Assembly (NCBI GenBank): GCA_003132865.1
Contig: PKYZ01000662.1
Span: forward strand, 7,319-19,112
Source of the DNA: Bryobacterales bacterium
Lineage (GTDB): Bacteria > Acidobacteriota > Terriglobia > Bryobacterales > Bryobacteraceae
Direction: 5' to 3'
DNA: 11,794 nt
The notes under the pieces were generated by a model. That model ran no database searches, was not told where the DNA came from, and was given only the letters and a program-made list of their open reading frames with translations. Below are positions 1 through 6,407 of the stretch, piece by piece; the first letter of the stretch is position 1, and every line of letters begins with the position of its first letter. The translations under genes and the position numbers were made by a program.

Positions 1-1304
1 GCGCGTTCGAGGAAGCTCAACAGTTCGTCTGCCGGATTCCGTTTACCGGTCCGCCATTCCGCAAGCCGTTGTTCGAAATCCTTGCGCTCCACCAAGAGCG
101 CAGTTTTTCGTTTCTCAAAAAGGTCCTTTTCGATCAACCGGTCAATGTAGGCGTCAGTCAGGCGATTGAAACGCTCCTCGTTCTGGGCGAGTTGCAAGAT
201 CAAGGCGTTGATTATCTTCTCCTGCTCCTCGACGTTCCGCAGCTTCATGTCGCTGAGTTTGGGGCCAAACCACTCGCGCTCGTCTTTGGCGAAGCTCAGG
301 CGCGCGAATTGCGCCAGTACCGCGCCTTCCACGGCCTCCTCCCGGATGCATTTTGTCGGGCATGCGGAAATCTGGCACCGGTAGTAGACGTTGCCCTTCT
401 GGCGCTCTCCGACCAGGGAATAGCCGCAGTCCTTGCAAGTCAAGCGCCGCCGGTAGAGATAGTTATGTTTAATGCTGCGGCTGTTGGTTTTGCCCTTGAG
501 TATCCCTTGGACACGCTCAAAGAGCTGCCGGCTGATCAATGGCTCATGTACACCCTCGAAGGTCTGGTTCGTGAGCTTAATGCGGATCAGGCCCGTGTAG
601 AAAGGATTCCTGAGCAGTTCCGACAGGCGGTTAGGGTATAGAGGCGTTCCACAAGGTCGGCAGAGGCCGAGCCGGTTAAGTTCCTGACACAGGGCACTCA
701 GATTGTACCGGCCCGTGCCATACAGATCAAATGCTTTGCGCATCAGCGGACCGCTCTTTGGATCTGGGGTCTTGGGTTTGCCCTGGCCGTTGTTGACATA
801 GCCCAGAGGGGCCGGCATGGGATACAGACCTTGCTTGAGCCGCCCGTAGAAGCCTTTCTTCGTTTCCTCGCGCAGGTTGCGAATATAGTCGGCAGCTACC
901 ACCGCCTGGATATCGGCCGAGAGCCTGCCGCCACGGGAGGTCAGATCCAAGGCTTCATTGGCAAAATGGACCTCGACGCCGCGATCAATCAGTTCGCCGA
1001 GATCAGCCCAGTCCCGAAGGTTTCGGGCGCTACGGTCAATCTTGTGGATAAGCACGCCGCGGGCTTTGCCAGCCTTAAGCTGCTTGACCATCCTGCTGAA
1101 CAACGGCCGGCCTTGCTTGGCCGCGGTTTCCAGTTCTTCGAACCATTCGCAGATTACAAGGCCATGCCGCTGGGCGTAGTAGATGATCGCTTCCTTTTGC
1201 TGCTGAAGGGATACTCCCTCGCCTTGCCGCACGGTCGAGACGCGGATGTAGCCATAGTATTCATTCATGGCTGTTTTGAAAACAGTTAATGGTTTTTCTC
1301 GCAT
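1..1304 (-). CDS. Large serine recombinase (resolvase/invertase N-terminal domain, zinc ribbon), 3' end cut by window edge
   Basis: Site-specific DNA recombinase of the large serine family, acting on the element's attachment sites through a covalent serine-DNA intermediate. At least 434 residues are open down to position 3 with no stop. Seen: YIRVST with the nucleophile at Ser23, the resolvase helix motif IDRSARN at residues 89-95, a recombinase domain including the NRLSELLRNPFYTG stretch near 225-240, and a zinc ribbon with Cys290, Cys293, Cys310, Cys315 and Cys319, followed by a charged helix that should form a coiled coil. Start: the ATG at 1304 has AAAGG about 8 nt upstream and overlaps the end of the preceding small gene by 19 nt, suggesting translational coupling. 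The in-frame ATG at 1268 begins MNEYYGYIRVS, closer to the usual family start, but has no Shine-Dalgarno. Identity is very secure; the exact start is not. Confidence 0.95.
   Translation of the reverse strand, partial: MREKPLTVFKTAMNEYYGYIRVSTVRQGEGVSLQQQKEAIIYYAQRHGLVICEWFEELETAAKQGRPLFSRMVKQLKAGKARGVLIHKIDRSARNLRDWADLGELIDRGVEVHFANEALDLTSRGGRLSADIQAVVAADYIRNLREETKKGFYGRLKQGLYPMPAPLGYVNNGQGKPKTPDPKSGPLMRKAFDLYGTGRYNLSALCQELNRLGLCRPCGTPLYPNRLSELLRNPFYTGLIRIKLTNQTFEGVHEPLISRQLFERVQGILKGKTNSRSIKHNYLYRRRLTCKDCGYSLVGERQKGNVYYRCQISACPTKCIREEAVEGAVLAQFARLSFAKDEREWFGPKLSDMKLRNVEEQEKIINALILQLAQNEERFNRLTDAYIDRLIEKDLFEKRKTALLVERKDFEQRLAEWRTGKRNPADELLSFLER
1272..1284. promoter_or_regulatory. 13-bp palindrome TGTTTTGAAAACA between two candidate starts of the recombinase
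   Basis: Perfect 6-bp inverted repeat around a central base, lying between the two possible recombinase start codons (1304 and 1268, minus strand) and over the stop region of the upstream small gene. Size and symmetry fit a small operator or a weak mRNA hairpin. Whether a protein binds here is unknown. An AT-rich palindrome this short could also be chance. Confidence 0.3.
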
Positions 1305-1513
1305 GAATTCGACCTTTCGTCGTGTATGGTAGGCAAAGGTCCGGGAACAGTCAAATCCGGGTCGGTCAGGCAATAGCCTTCCGCCTGAAGCCGTGCGGCA
1401 ATTCGCATCATCACGGCCAAATACCGCTCAAGATTGGCTTCCGCCTCCTCAAGCTGCCGATCTGTCAGGTTGGGGTAGAGATCCCGGAGAGTTTTAGGCG
1501 GGTTCAGTTGCAT
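1286..1513 (-). CDS. Small helical partner protein of the serine recombinase, 75 aa
   Basis: Unnamed small protein beginning MQLNPPKTLRDLYPNL. I recall similar short proteins immediately upstream of recombinase genes in accessory regions, but no function is known to me. Residues 15-46 are rich in Glu, Arg, Leu and Ala and should form a long amphipathic helix. The C-terminus is short and polar. It ends inside the recombinase gene (stop complement at 1286-1288, recombinase start at 1304), so the two are probably co-transcribed and coupled. Starts are uncertain: the ATG at 1513 gives the family-like N-terminus but its GGAG is only 1 nt away. An in-frame ATG at 1534 would add seven residues. The frame stays open further upstream to 1597, where it would run through promoter-like repeat copy A, so that longest start is unlikely. 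Confidence 0.72.
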   Translation of the reverse strand: MQLNPPKTLRDLYPNLTDRQLEEAEANLERYLAVMMRIAARLQAEGYCLTDPDLTVPGPLPTIHDERSNSCEKNH

Positions 1514-1543
1514 GCTCCACACACCGTATCCCATCAATTTGAA

Positions 1544-1567
1544 TTTGCAAAGACGGGAAAATTTGGC
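1544..1567 (-). promoter_or_regulatory. Copy A of a shared promoter/operator element, pointing at the 75-aa gene and recombinase
   Basis: Read on the minus strand this 24-bp block matches the plus-strand block at 1863-1886 at 22 of 24 positions, differing only in the two central bases (GT versus TA). Core TTTCCCGTCTTT occupies 1549-1560, 35 nt upstream of the ATG at 1513. The near-identical block facing the opposite gene suggests one factor recognises both divergent control regions. A canonical -35/-10 pair is not obvious. Confidence 0.55.
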
Positions 1568-1599
1568 ACTCTTGCCATGGCGGCCAAGAAAGCCCAAGG

Positions 1600-1611
1600 T
1601 TTCCCGTCTTT
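1600..1611 (+). promoter_or_regulatory. Copy C (core only) of the shared element, pointing at the 66-aa ORF
   Basis: Exact 12-bp TTTCCCGTCTTT, the perfect inverse of 1549-1560, so the two copies form a 12-bp inverted repeat with 39 nt between them. It lies 33 nt before the ATG at 1645, almost the same spacing as copy A has to its gene. The outer flanks of the 24-bp block are not conserved here. Confidence 0.45.
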
Positions 1612-1644
1612 ACTTTTGGCCCAGACAGCGCCATCATCTGCCCC

Positions 1645-1845
1645 ATGTTCAAGCTCAATGTTGTCGTTGAATTCATGGCGGAACTATTGCGGACTCTCCT
1701 CGTGGGTGAGTCTGTTGAACGTGTCTGCTCAAGGGCCCGGAAGCTACGTGTGCCGCGTCGGCTGCGTGGAATGAAGCAGGTTCGCCGCCACGTTCACCGC
1801 CAGTGCCGCCGGCGGCTTTTTGACAAGTTATCCACATCAGACTAG
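1645..1845 (+). CDS. Possible small basic protein, 66 aa
   Basis: Function unknown. The N-terminal 20 residues are hydrophobic/acidic and helical (FMAELLRTLLVGESVERV). The C-terminal half is strongly basic, with RGMKQVRRHVHRQCRRRL at residues 41-58 followed by FDKLSTSD. The basic block with spaced Arg/His reads like a nucleic-acid-binding helix, and I have an uncertain recollection of similar Arg/His-rich small proteins in environmental bacteria. Support for a real gene: it fills the only otherwise empty gap between the divergent genes, and copy C of the shared element lies 33 nt upstream. Against: no Shine-Dalgarno and small size. Moderate to low confidence. Confidence 0.42.
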   Translation: MFKLNVVVEFMAELLRTLLVGESVERVCSRARKLRVPRRLRGMKQVRRHVHRQCRRRLFDKLSTSD

Positions 1846-1862
1846 CCTTGCGTGGTCTTTCT

Positions 1863-1886
1863 GCCAAATTTTCCCTACTTTGCAAA
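1863..1886 (+). promoter_or_regulatory. Copy B of the shared promoter/operator element, pointing at the XRE gene
   Basis: Plus-strand 24-bp block matching copy A at 22 of 24 positions, core TTTCCCTACTTT at 1870-1881. It lies 54 nt upstream of the XRE start at 1936. Within it TTGCAA (1880-1885) could serve as a poor -35 with TACAGT (1901-1906) as -10, but the 15-nt spacer is short, so a sigma70-type reading is tentative. Confidence 0.55.
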
Positions 1887-1904
1887 CTTTACGGAATTGC
1901 TACA

Positions 1905-1934
1905 GTGACTTTACTTAAGAAAATAAAAAGTCAC
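1905..1934. promoter_or_regulatory. Operator-like palindrome GTGACTTT-N14-AAAGTCAC abutting the XRE start codon
   Basis: Perfect 8-bp inverted repeat (1905-1912 and 1927-1934) ending one base before the ATG at 1936, with an internal CTTAAG palindrome. Position over the ribosome-binding region is typical of autoregulatory operators of small XRE-type repressors. As RNA it could instead form a hairpin sequestering the AAAAAG ribosome-binding region. Seen directly; the function is inferred. Confidence 0.5.
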
Positions 1935-1935
1935 C

Positions 1936-2223
1936 ATGCGACAAAACAAACAGCAACATCAAAACATGCTCGATCACTTTCGAAGGAGGATGGGCTTTAC
2001 CGCCGCGCATGTTGCCCGCCTGCTAAGGCAGCAGGACACGTCAGCCGTGTCGGACTACGAGCGCGGCCAGCACACGCCGTCACTGGCCAATGCCCTGCGA
2101 CTCGGGATCATTCTGCGGGTGCCGGTTGAGTTCTTGTTTCCGGCCCTTTACGACGGGCTGCGCAATGAGATCCGGGCGGAGGAGGAGCGGCTGGCCGCGC
2201 CTGAGCAACAAACGCTGTTTTGA
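1936..2223 (+). CDS. XRE-family helix-turn-helix transcriptional regulator, 95 aa
   Basis: Small DNA-binding regulator. Residues 18-66 form a five-helix HTH_3-type fold: MGFTAAHVARLL, then the recognition region TSAVSDYERGQHTPSL, then ANALRLGIILRVPVEFLF. The tail (80-95) is acidic/Gln-rich and carries no second domain, so it should dimerise through the HTH or the helix that follows. The start is the ATG directly after the palindrome at 1905-1934; an internal ATG at 1966 also lies before the HTH. It is the first gene of the long rightward cargo transcript and diverges from the recombinase pair, the classic arrangement for an element-maintenance repressor. It is the leading candidate for binding the palindrome and perhaps the repeated 24-bp elements. 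Confidence 0.9.
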   Translation: MRQNKQQHQNMLDHFRRRMGFTAAHVARLLRQQDTSAVSDYERGQHTPSLANALRLGIILRVPVEFLFPALYDGLRNEIRAEEERLAAPEQQTLF

Positions 2224-2252
2224 ACTGGCATTTTAATCATTAGCAAAAGACA

Positions 2253-2993
2253 ATGACAAACATTCTTGATCAGGTAGCCAGGAGTTCCGCCTCTGCCCGA
2301 TACAGCCAGTTTCAACCAAGCGACCAGCAGGAGTACTTCGCTTTGCGCCTGGCTCAGAAGCTCGACGACGCCGAAGCGGCCCGCCACTACGTGAAACTCC
2401 TGGACCATTATTCCCAGGCTCAACTCCTAACAGCCTACCGCCGCACCAAAGCTGTCGGCTCCCATTCTGATCCCGCCCGCGGCTTTCATGCTGAGCTTAA
2501 GCGGCTGGAAGGCCGAACCGGAGACGATCCACCCATTCGGCGATTGGCCGCGATCCGGATTGAACGCCGGGCGGTAGCCGTCGCTATCCTGGAGGGCGAG
2601 CATTTGGCCGCACCTCCGCAGGTACGACAGCTCTCCTCCAATAGCGACAAGGCTCTTAACAGCGCCGCCTCGTTTATCAGTAGCGTCCTGCAAAAGTACC
2701 CTCTAGGCAGGACAGCCCTCGAAACCATACCTCATGAAACGGAGGTTCTCCGGGGCGACCTCATGGACATCATCTCGGGCGTCTTAATTGAGCAGGGCAT
2801 TAGCATCTGGGAGGTATCGAAGCGGGACGTGCTGGCATCGTTCGGATATCCCAGCCCGCGCTTCCGCGACCAAGTGCGCAAGACCATCTCCGCAATCTGG
2901 CCCGGTGTCAACGGCAGCTTCGGATCTCCTCTTCTGAAGGATGCTCTGGCCCTGGGCCTGTACTGCCAGGTCGAGTACCTCTTTAATCTTTAA
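2253..2993 (+). CDS. Uncharacterised protein, possible RNase H/RuvC-like fold, 246 aa
   Basis: Not recognised as a named family. The N-terminal ~90 residues are helical (EYFALRLAQKL...RHYVKLLDHYSQAQLLTAY, split by turns). Residues 96-236 have the order expected for an RNase H-like nuclease: a strand-turn-strand RRLAAIRIERRAVAVAILEG (96-115) with Glu104, a buried strand RTALETIP (153-160) with Glu157, a third strand ISIWEVSKRDV (183-193) and a C-terminal helix LLKDALALGLY (227-237) with Asp230, recalling the acidic helix of RuvC. The fold and the Glu104/Glu157/Asp230 set are my inference from pattern only. It follows the XRE gene by 29 nt and precedes Dam by 11 nt, so it is probably expressed with both. 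A role in DNA processing linked to methylation is possible but unproven. Confidence 0.8.
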   Translation: MTNILDQVARSSASARYSQFQPSDQQEYFALRLAQKLDDAEAARHYVKLLDHYSQAQLLTAYRRTKAVGSHSDPARGFHAELKRLEGRTGDDPPIRRLAAIRIERRAVAVAILEGEHLAAPPQVRQLSSNSDKALNSAASFISSVLQKYPLGRTALETIPHETEVLRGDLMDIISGVLIEQGISIWEVSKRDVLASFGYPSPRFRDQVRKTISAIWPGVNGSFGSPLLKDALALGLYCQVEYLFNL

Positions 2994-3004
2994 CCGACAA
3001 TTTC

Positions 3005-3775
3005 ATGGTTGGTCCCCTTGCATACATCGGCGGCAAGAATCGTCTCGCCGCCAAGATCATCGCGCTGCTGCCCGAGCACACTACCTACGTAGAACCCTTT
3101 GCCGGCGGCGCCCAAGTGTTTTTTCACAAGCGCCCCTCCGAGGTTGAAGTACTCAATGACCTGGACGGGGAGATCGTCAACCTCCTGCGGGTCTGCCAGT
3201 GGCACCATGAGGAGCTGATCCGGTATTTGAAATTCACCGTAGCCAGCCGCTCCTGGTTTGACCTGCTCGCCAAAACTGACCCAGCCACGCTGACCGATAT
3301 TCAGCGCGCTGGCCGATTTTTTTATCTTCAGAAGAACTGCTTCGGCGGTCTGGTAGTCAAGCAGCACTACCACTATGCCGTGGTGCAGTCCCCCAATTTC
3401 AACCCACAGCGTTTGCCGACCGTCATTGCCAAAGCGCACGAGCGCCTTCAGCGCGTGCAGATCGAGTCCCTACCCTACCAGCAGATCTTGGAACGGTACG
3501 ACCGCCCCACCACCTGCTTCTATATGGACCCGCCGTACTGGCGGCGGAAGCTTTACCGCTACAATTTTAGCGACGAAGACTTCGCGCAGCTCGAACAACG
3601 CTTACACAAAATCCGCGGCCGGTTTCTGCTTTCCTTGGACGATCATCCCGAGGTAAGAAAGCTATTTAGCGCCTGGCGGATTACGCCCATCCAGATCGTC
3701 TACACGGCTCAGCGCTGCCCCAAGCAGCGGTACGGCGAGGTGCTCATCAGCAATTACGAACTGCCGGGGCAATGA
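3005..3775 (+). CDS. DNA adenine methylase, D12 class (Dam-like), 256 aa
   Basis: Transfers methyl from S-adenosylmethionine to N6 of adenine in duplex DNA. Family motifs in alpha-class order: N-terminal LAYIGGKNRL (5-14), SAM-binding FAGGAQVFF (32-40), acidic strand NDLDGEIVNL (51-60), catalytic DPPY (175-178) and the closing GEVLISNYE (244-252). The region between 60 and 165, including FFYLQKNCFGG, is the usual target-recognition domain. Full length is typical for phage and mobile-element Dam proteins. No Shine-Dalgarno is seen; the ATG at 3005 directly precedes the conserved motif. It lies 11 nt after the RNase H-like gene. No cognate endonuclease is recognisable, so it may be a solitary methylase for anti-restriction or regulation. 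The target site cannot be read from sequence. Confidence 0.93.
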   Translation: MVGPLAYIGGKNRLAAKIIALLPEHTTYVEPFAGGAQVFFHKRPSEVEVLNDLDGEIVNLLRVCQWHHEELIRYLKFTVASRSWFDLLAKTDPATLTDIQRAGRFFYLQKNCFGGLVVKQHYHYAVVQSPNFNPQRLPTVIAKAHERLQRVQIESLPYQQILERYDRPTTCFYMDPPYWRRKLYRYNFSDEDFAQLEQRLHKIRGRFLLSLDDHPEVRKLFSAWRITPIQIVYTAQRCPKQRYGEVLISNYELPGQ

Positions 3776-3806
3776 GAAAAGCGACGGTGACACGGTGCAT
3801 TGTGCC

Positions 3807-3829
3807 AAAACGCCGCGCACGGCGTTTTT
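3807..3829 (+). terminator. Perfect 9-bp hairpin with T tract between two methyltransferase genes
   Basis: AAAACGCCG / CGGCGTTTT with loop CGCA, followed by a fifth T. This has the shape of a short intrinsic terminator, located 31 nt after the Dam stop and 25 nt before the next start. It may end or attenuate the first transcript. The A/T-flanked symmetry could also work in the reverse direction. The T tract is only five long, so strength is uncertain. Confidence 0.55.
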
Positions 3830-3853
3830 AAGATCCTTTATCTGCACTCCTTC

Positions 3854-4663
3854 ATGAACGATTGTGAATTCAATGGCTTGCCACAATCCGGTCTTGCAGC
3901 AAATCGCATCTATCGCGGCGACTGCCTTGAGGGGATGAAGCTGCTCCCTGCCCGCAGCGTGGATATGATTCTCTCCGACCCGCCCTACGGCGTTACCGCC
4001 AATGCCTGGGACTCGATCATTAACATGGACAGGCTGTGGACCGAGTACAAGCGGATCATCAAGCCCAAAGGCGCAATCGTGCTGACCGCCCGGTGTCCCT
4101 TCGACAAGGTGCTCGGTATGAGCAATCTCCCGTGGCTTCGGTACGAATGGATCTGGGAGAAATCGCGGGCCACGGGATTCTTGGATGCCAAGCGCATGCC
4201 GCTGCGGGCGCACGAGAATGTCCTGGTATTTTGCGACCGCTCGCCGCCCTACCATCCGCAGTTTGAAAAGGGCAAGCCGTACAAGAGCACCCGCCGCGCC
4301 CGCTATGACGCCAACACCGGCAAGCACCTCCGTGCTGCCGTCTCTGAGAATCCAGGCTTCCGCTGTCCCCGCAGCGTGCTGCATGTAGCGTCCGAGTCTA
4401 ACACCGTCCACCACACCCAAAAACCACTGGCGCTGTTTGAATACCTGATCAAAACCTACACCAATCCCGGCGAGTTGGTGCTTGACAGTTGCATGGGATC
4501 GGGCACTACGGCCATCGCCTGTCTCAATACTGGCCGCAACTTTATCGGTTTTGAACTCGATCCTCAGTGTTTCGCGGCTGCCCAGCATCGCCTACAGACC
4601 CATCAGTGTTCCCTCCAACGGCCCGGCGACGGCGATTACGCCACTCGGTTAGAGCGAGAATAA
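3854..4663 (+). CDS. Site-specific DNA methyltransferase, beta class (N6-adenine or N4-cytosine), 269 aa
   Basis: Amino-methyltransferase using S-adenosylmethionine. Motif order is permuted as in beta-class enzymes: catalytic SDPPYG at residues 41-46 comes first, then IIKPKGAIVL (68-77), the HHTQKP motif (186-191), and SAM-binding LDSCMGSGTTAIACL (210-224), closing with FIGFELDPQCF (230-240). The target-recognition segment is 85-185, rich in Arg/Tyr/Pro. The ATG at 3854 is chosen because an upstream TTG at 3800 would put the hairpin at 3807-3829 inside the gene. It ends two bases before the next start, so the two are surely coupled. No restriction partner is visible, unlike most type II systems of this class. 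Confidence 0.93.
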   Translation: MNDCEFNGLPQSGLAANRIYRGDCLEGMKLLPARSVDMILSDPPYGVTANAWDSIINMDRLWTEYKRIIKPKGAIVLTARCPFDKVLGMSNLPWLRYEWIWEKSRATGFLDAKRMPLRAHENVLVFCDRSPPYHPQFEKGKPYKSTRRARYDANTGKHLRAAVSENPGFRCPRSVLHVASESNTVHHTQKPLALFEYLIKTYTNPGELVLDSCMGSGTTAIACLNTGRNFIGFELDPQCFAAAQHRLQTHQCSLQRPGDGDYATRLERE

Positions 4664-4665
4664 GG

Positions 4666-5886
4666 ATGGACGGCGCAATCTTAGTCGAGTACGCGCCTGA
4701 TGAACACAAAGGCATGCCCAAACCAGGGATCTCCGGCACCAGTGACCTCACGCCAGATCTGCTGGAACTGCGTTTCACCATTGATTGGCTCATGAGCGTG
4801 GGTGTCTCCTCGCCCAGGCTGGCGGGCTTGTTTCAAACCAGCCCCGAAAACATCAGGCGCCTGAAGTATTTCGCCGCGCGGCAATTGGAGCCGTCGCTCA
4901 TCACGTTCGTACCGGATTTGGAAATGGTGCCCTCTACGGCCATGCATGGCGGCGTCGGCATTCGCTCCCACAGAGAAATCCTGCGCCGGTCGGAAAAACC
5001 CAGTTCGACGCTGCCCTGGCTGGTGGAGCAAGTCGAGGCGCGATTTGAATCCCACAGCCAGCAATACCGCTTTCTCGACGGAGCCAGAAGCCTGCTACAG
5101 CTTAAGCAAAAACTCGGACACATGTCAGAGGCCCGCCGCATCGCTGTAGCCGGAGTCTTAGAGCAGAAAATTTCCTGGTTCCTGGTCCACAGCGGATTTA
5201 CCCGTTCCGCTATCAGTCATGCCAGCTCGTCCTTGTGGCTGCTGCAGACCGCCTACTACCGCCTTGGCCGCCACGACGACGTTCGGGAGTTCATCAAATC
5301 CGCGCTGATCGCTTCTCAGGGCAACCTGCTGGCCGGACGCCCCGCAGCTTCTCTGCCCATCCTCGATATCATCCGCGACGCCGCGCAAACCATTGGCGCT
5401 CCGCTCGGATCGGATTATTACCGCCAGCGCGGCGTGGCCCTGTTCCAGGCTGGCAGCCGGTATGATGACGAAACCAAGAAGAGTTTTGAGCAGTCAGAGC
5501 AGCAAATGAGGCGCCTTGGAGAAGCTGGCAGCGAGGCTCAGGCCCTCATGACCGGGACCCGCCACACCAACCTGCTTGGTAAACCAGATTGGGATGGGGC
5601 GCTGCGGGTCCTGGAGATTGTCCAAAGCACGTTCTCCGCAGATAGCCTGGAGGCGTCCATGACTCGGCACTGGGCTGCGGCCTGCGGTTTTCTTACCGAT
5701 GACAACCACATCCGGCAAAGGGCCACGGAACTGCTCCAGGACAATCAGGCCACGGCCGCGCGCTTCGGTCATCAAGCCACTATTTCAAAACTCCTGTCCA
5801 TGACGCCCGAGCTGGGCTTGCCAAAGGGTCTTCAGGCCGTTTGGATTCGCAAGAGCCTGTACCAAAATGCCTTCCGGCTCAAGTAG
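4666..5886 (+). CDS. Uncharacterised protein with N-terminal HTH-like segment and helical repeats, 406 aa
   Basis: Not recognised. Residues 30-75 (LTPDLLELRFTIDWLMSVGVSSPRL...ENIRRLKYFAARQL, with an internal turn) look like a helix-turn-helix of the type that pairs with a following helix. From about 115 to 400 the protein is almost entirely alpha-helical with spaced small/aromatic residues (TAYYRLGRHDDVREF, YYRQRGVALFQAG, DWDGALRVLEIVQ), suggesting TPR-like repeats as in regulators with a C-terminal helical sensor. No catalytic motif is seen. The start at 4666 sits two bases after the methyltransferase stop (TAAGGATG). An upstream in-frame ATG at 4567 would overlap the methyltransferase by about 100 nt with an Arg-rich leader and is less likely. 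Tight coupling suggests it works with the methyltransferase, perhaps as specificity or regulatory subunit. Confidence 0.82.
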   Translation: MDGAILVEYAPDEHKGMPKPGISGTSDLTPDLLELRFTIDWLMSVGVSSPRLAGLFQTSPENIRRLKYFAARQLEPSLITFVPDLEMVPSTAMHGGVGIRSHREILRRSEKPSSTLPWLVEQVEARFESHSQQYRFLDGARSLLQLKQKLGHMSEARRIAVAGVLEQKISWFLVHSGFTRSAISHASSSLWLLQTAYYRLGRHDDVREFIKSALIASQGNLLAGRPAASLPILDIIRDAAQTIGAPLGSDYYRQRGVALFQAGSRYDDETKKSFEQSEQQMRRLGEAGSEAQALMTGTRHTNLLGKPDWDGALRVLEIVQSTFSADSLEASMTRHWAAACGFLTDDNHIRQRATELLQDNQATAARFGHQATISKLLSMTPELGLPKGLQAVWIRKSLYQNAFRLK

Positions 5887-5975
5887 TTAGCAAAACCGTT
5901 ACGAATTTCCACCCGGATGCTAGTTCCCTAAATCCCTTACATCGCCGAGGCTAAGGACTGTTAGGCGCAGCTCTT

Positions 5976-6407
5976 ATGCCACTGGATGATTTGGAAAGCT
6001 TCAGATTCAAGACCTGCCGGGACCTGTACGGCGGCGTGCAGCAGATCAGCACCGGACGGCGCAATGGCAGACCCGCGATTTTCTTCCCCCCGGACATAGC
6101 CGAACCAACTGCTAAGGCCGACCCCGCGCCCGATCTCCGGGAGCAGGAGCGGCTGTTCGTCAACCTGACTCCGATTGAGCGTCAGACCTGGCGCAAGATC
6201 CTCAGCGCCCAGCCCATCGCCAGCATCGCCAAGGAAGAAGGCGTTTCCCGCGCCGCCATCTACGCCCGCATCGAGGGCAACTGCAAAGGCCAGGGAGGCA
6301 TGATCGCCAAGAATTTCTGGGTGCTTCTCTGGTGGCTCATGCGGCGACGGGCTGATTACCAAACCAAGGGAATTACATACTTAACTCCCCCGGACGAGAA
6401 ATGCTAA
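5976..6407 (+). CDS. Small HTH protein resembling sigma-70 region 4, 143 aa
   Basis: Residues 64-104 (LTPIERQTWRKIL, then IASIAKEEGVSRAAIYARIEG) form a helix-turn-helix of sigma region-4 type, followed by a Gly-rich turn GNCKGQGGM and an aromatic helix FWVLLWWLMRRR (114-125). Such proteins in mobile elements are DNA-binding regulators or resolvase-associated HTH proteins; no enzymatic motif is present. The 90-nt gap upstream (5887-5975) shows no clear promoter or Shine-Dalgarno, only AT-rich sequence. Its last 7 nt overlap the start of the next methyltransferase gene (ATGCTAATC), indicating translational coupling. It might regulate that enzyme or help target it. Function is inferred. Confidence 0.82.
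   Translation: MPLDDLESFRFKTCRDLYGGVQQISTGRRNGRPAIFFPPDIAEPTAKADPAPDLREQERLFVNLTPIERQTWRKILSAQPIASIAKEEGVSRAAIYARIEGNCKGQGGMIAKNFWVLLWWLMRRRADYQTKGITYLTPPDEKC

Noticed and set aside
69..641. 190-aa plus-strand reading frame
   Set aside because: It lies opposite the well-supported serine recombinase (zinc-ribbon and recombinase domains); the translation has no recognisable motif.
1828..1836. Perfect DnaA-box-like TTATCCACA, suggesting an origin of replication
   Set aside because: It is a single copy, lies within the last codons of the 66-aa ORF (Leu-Ser-Thr), and has no second box, AT-rich unwinding element or replication initiator gene nearby.
3800..3853. TTG upstream start adding 18 residues to the beta-class methyltransferase
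   Set aside because: It would place the terminator-like hairpin inside the gene, uses a rare start and has no ribosome-binding site; the ATG at 3854 is simpler.
3662..4588. 308-aa minus-strand reading frame
   Set aside because: Antisense to the beta-class methyltransferase, whose motifs are complete. It also crosses the hairpin between genes.
5887..5975. Possible promoter or RNA element in the 89-nt gap
   Set aside because: No -35/-10 pair, hairpin or terminator with convincing structure was found; only a short TTAGCAAAA string also present before 2253.
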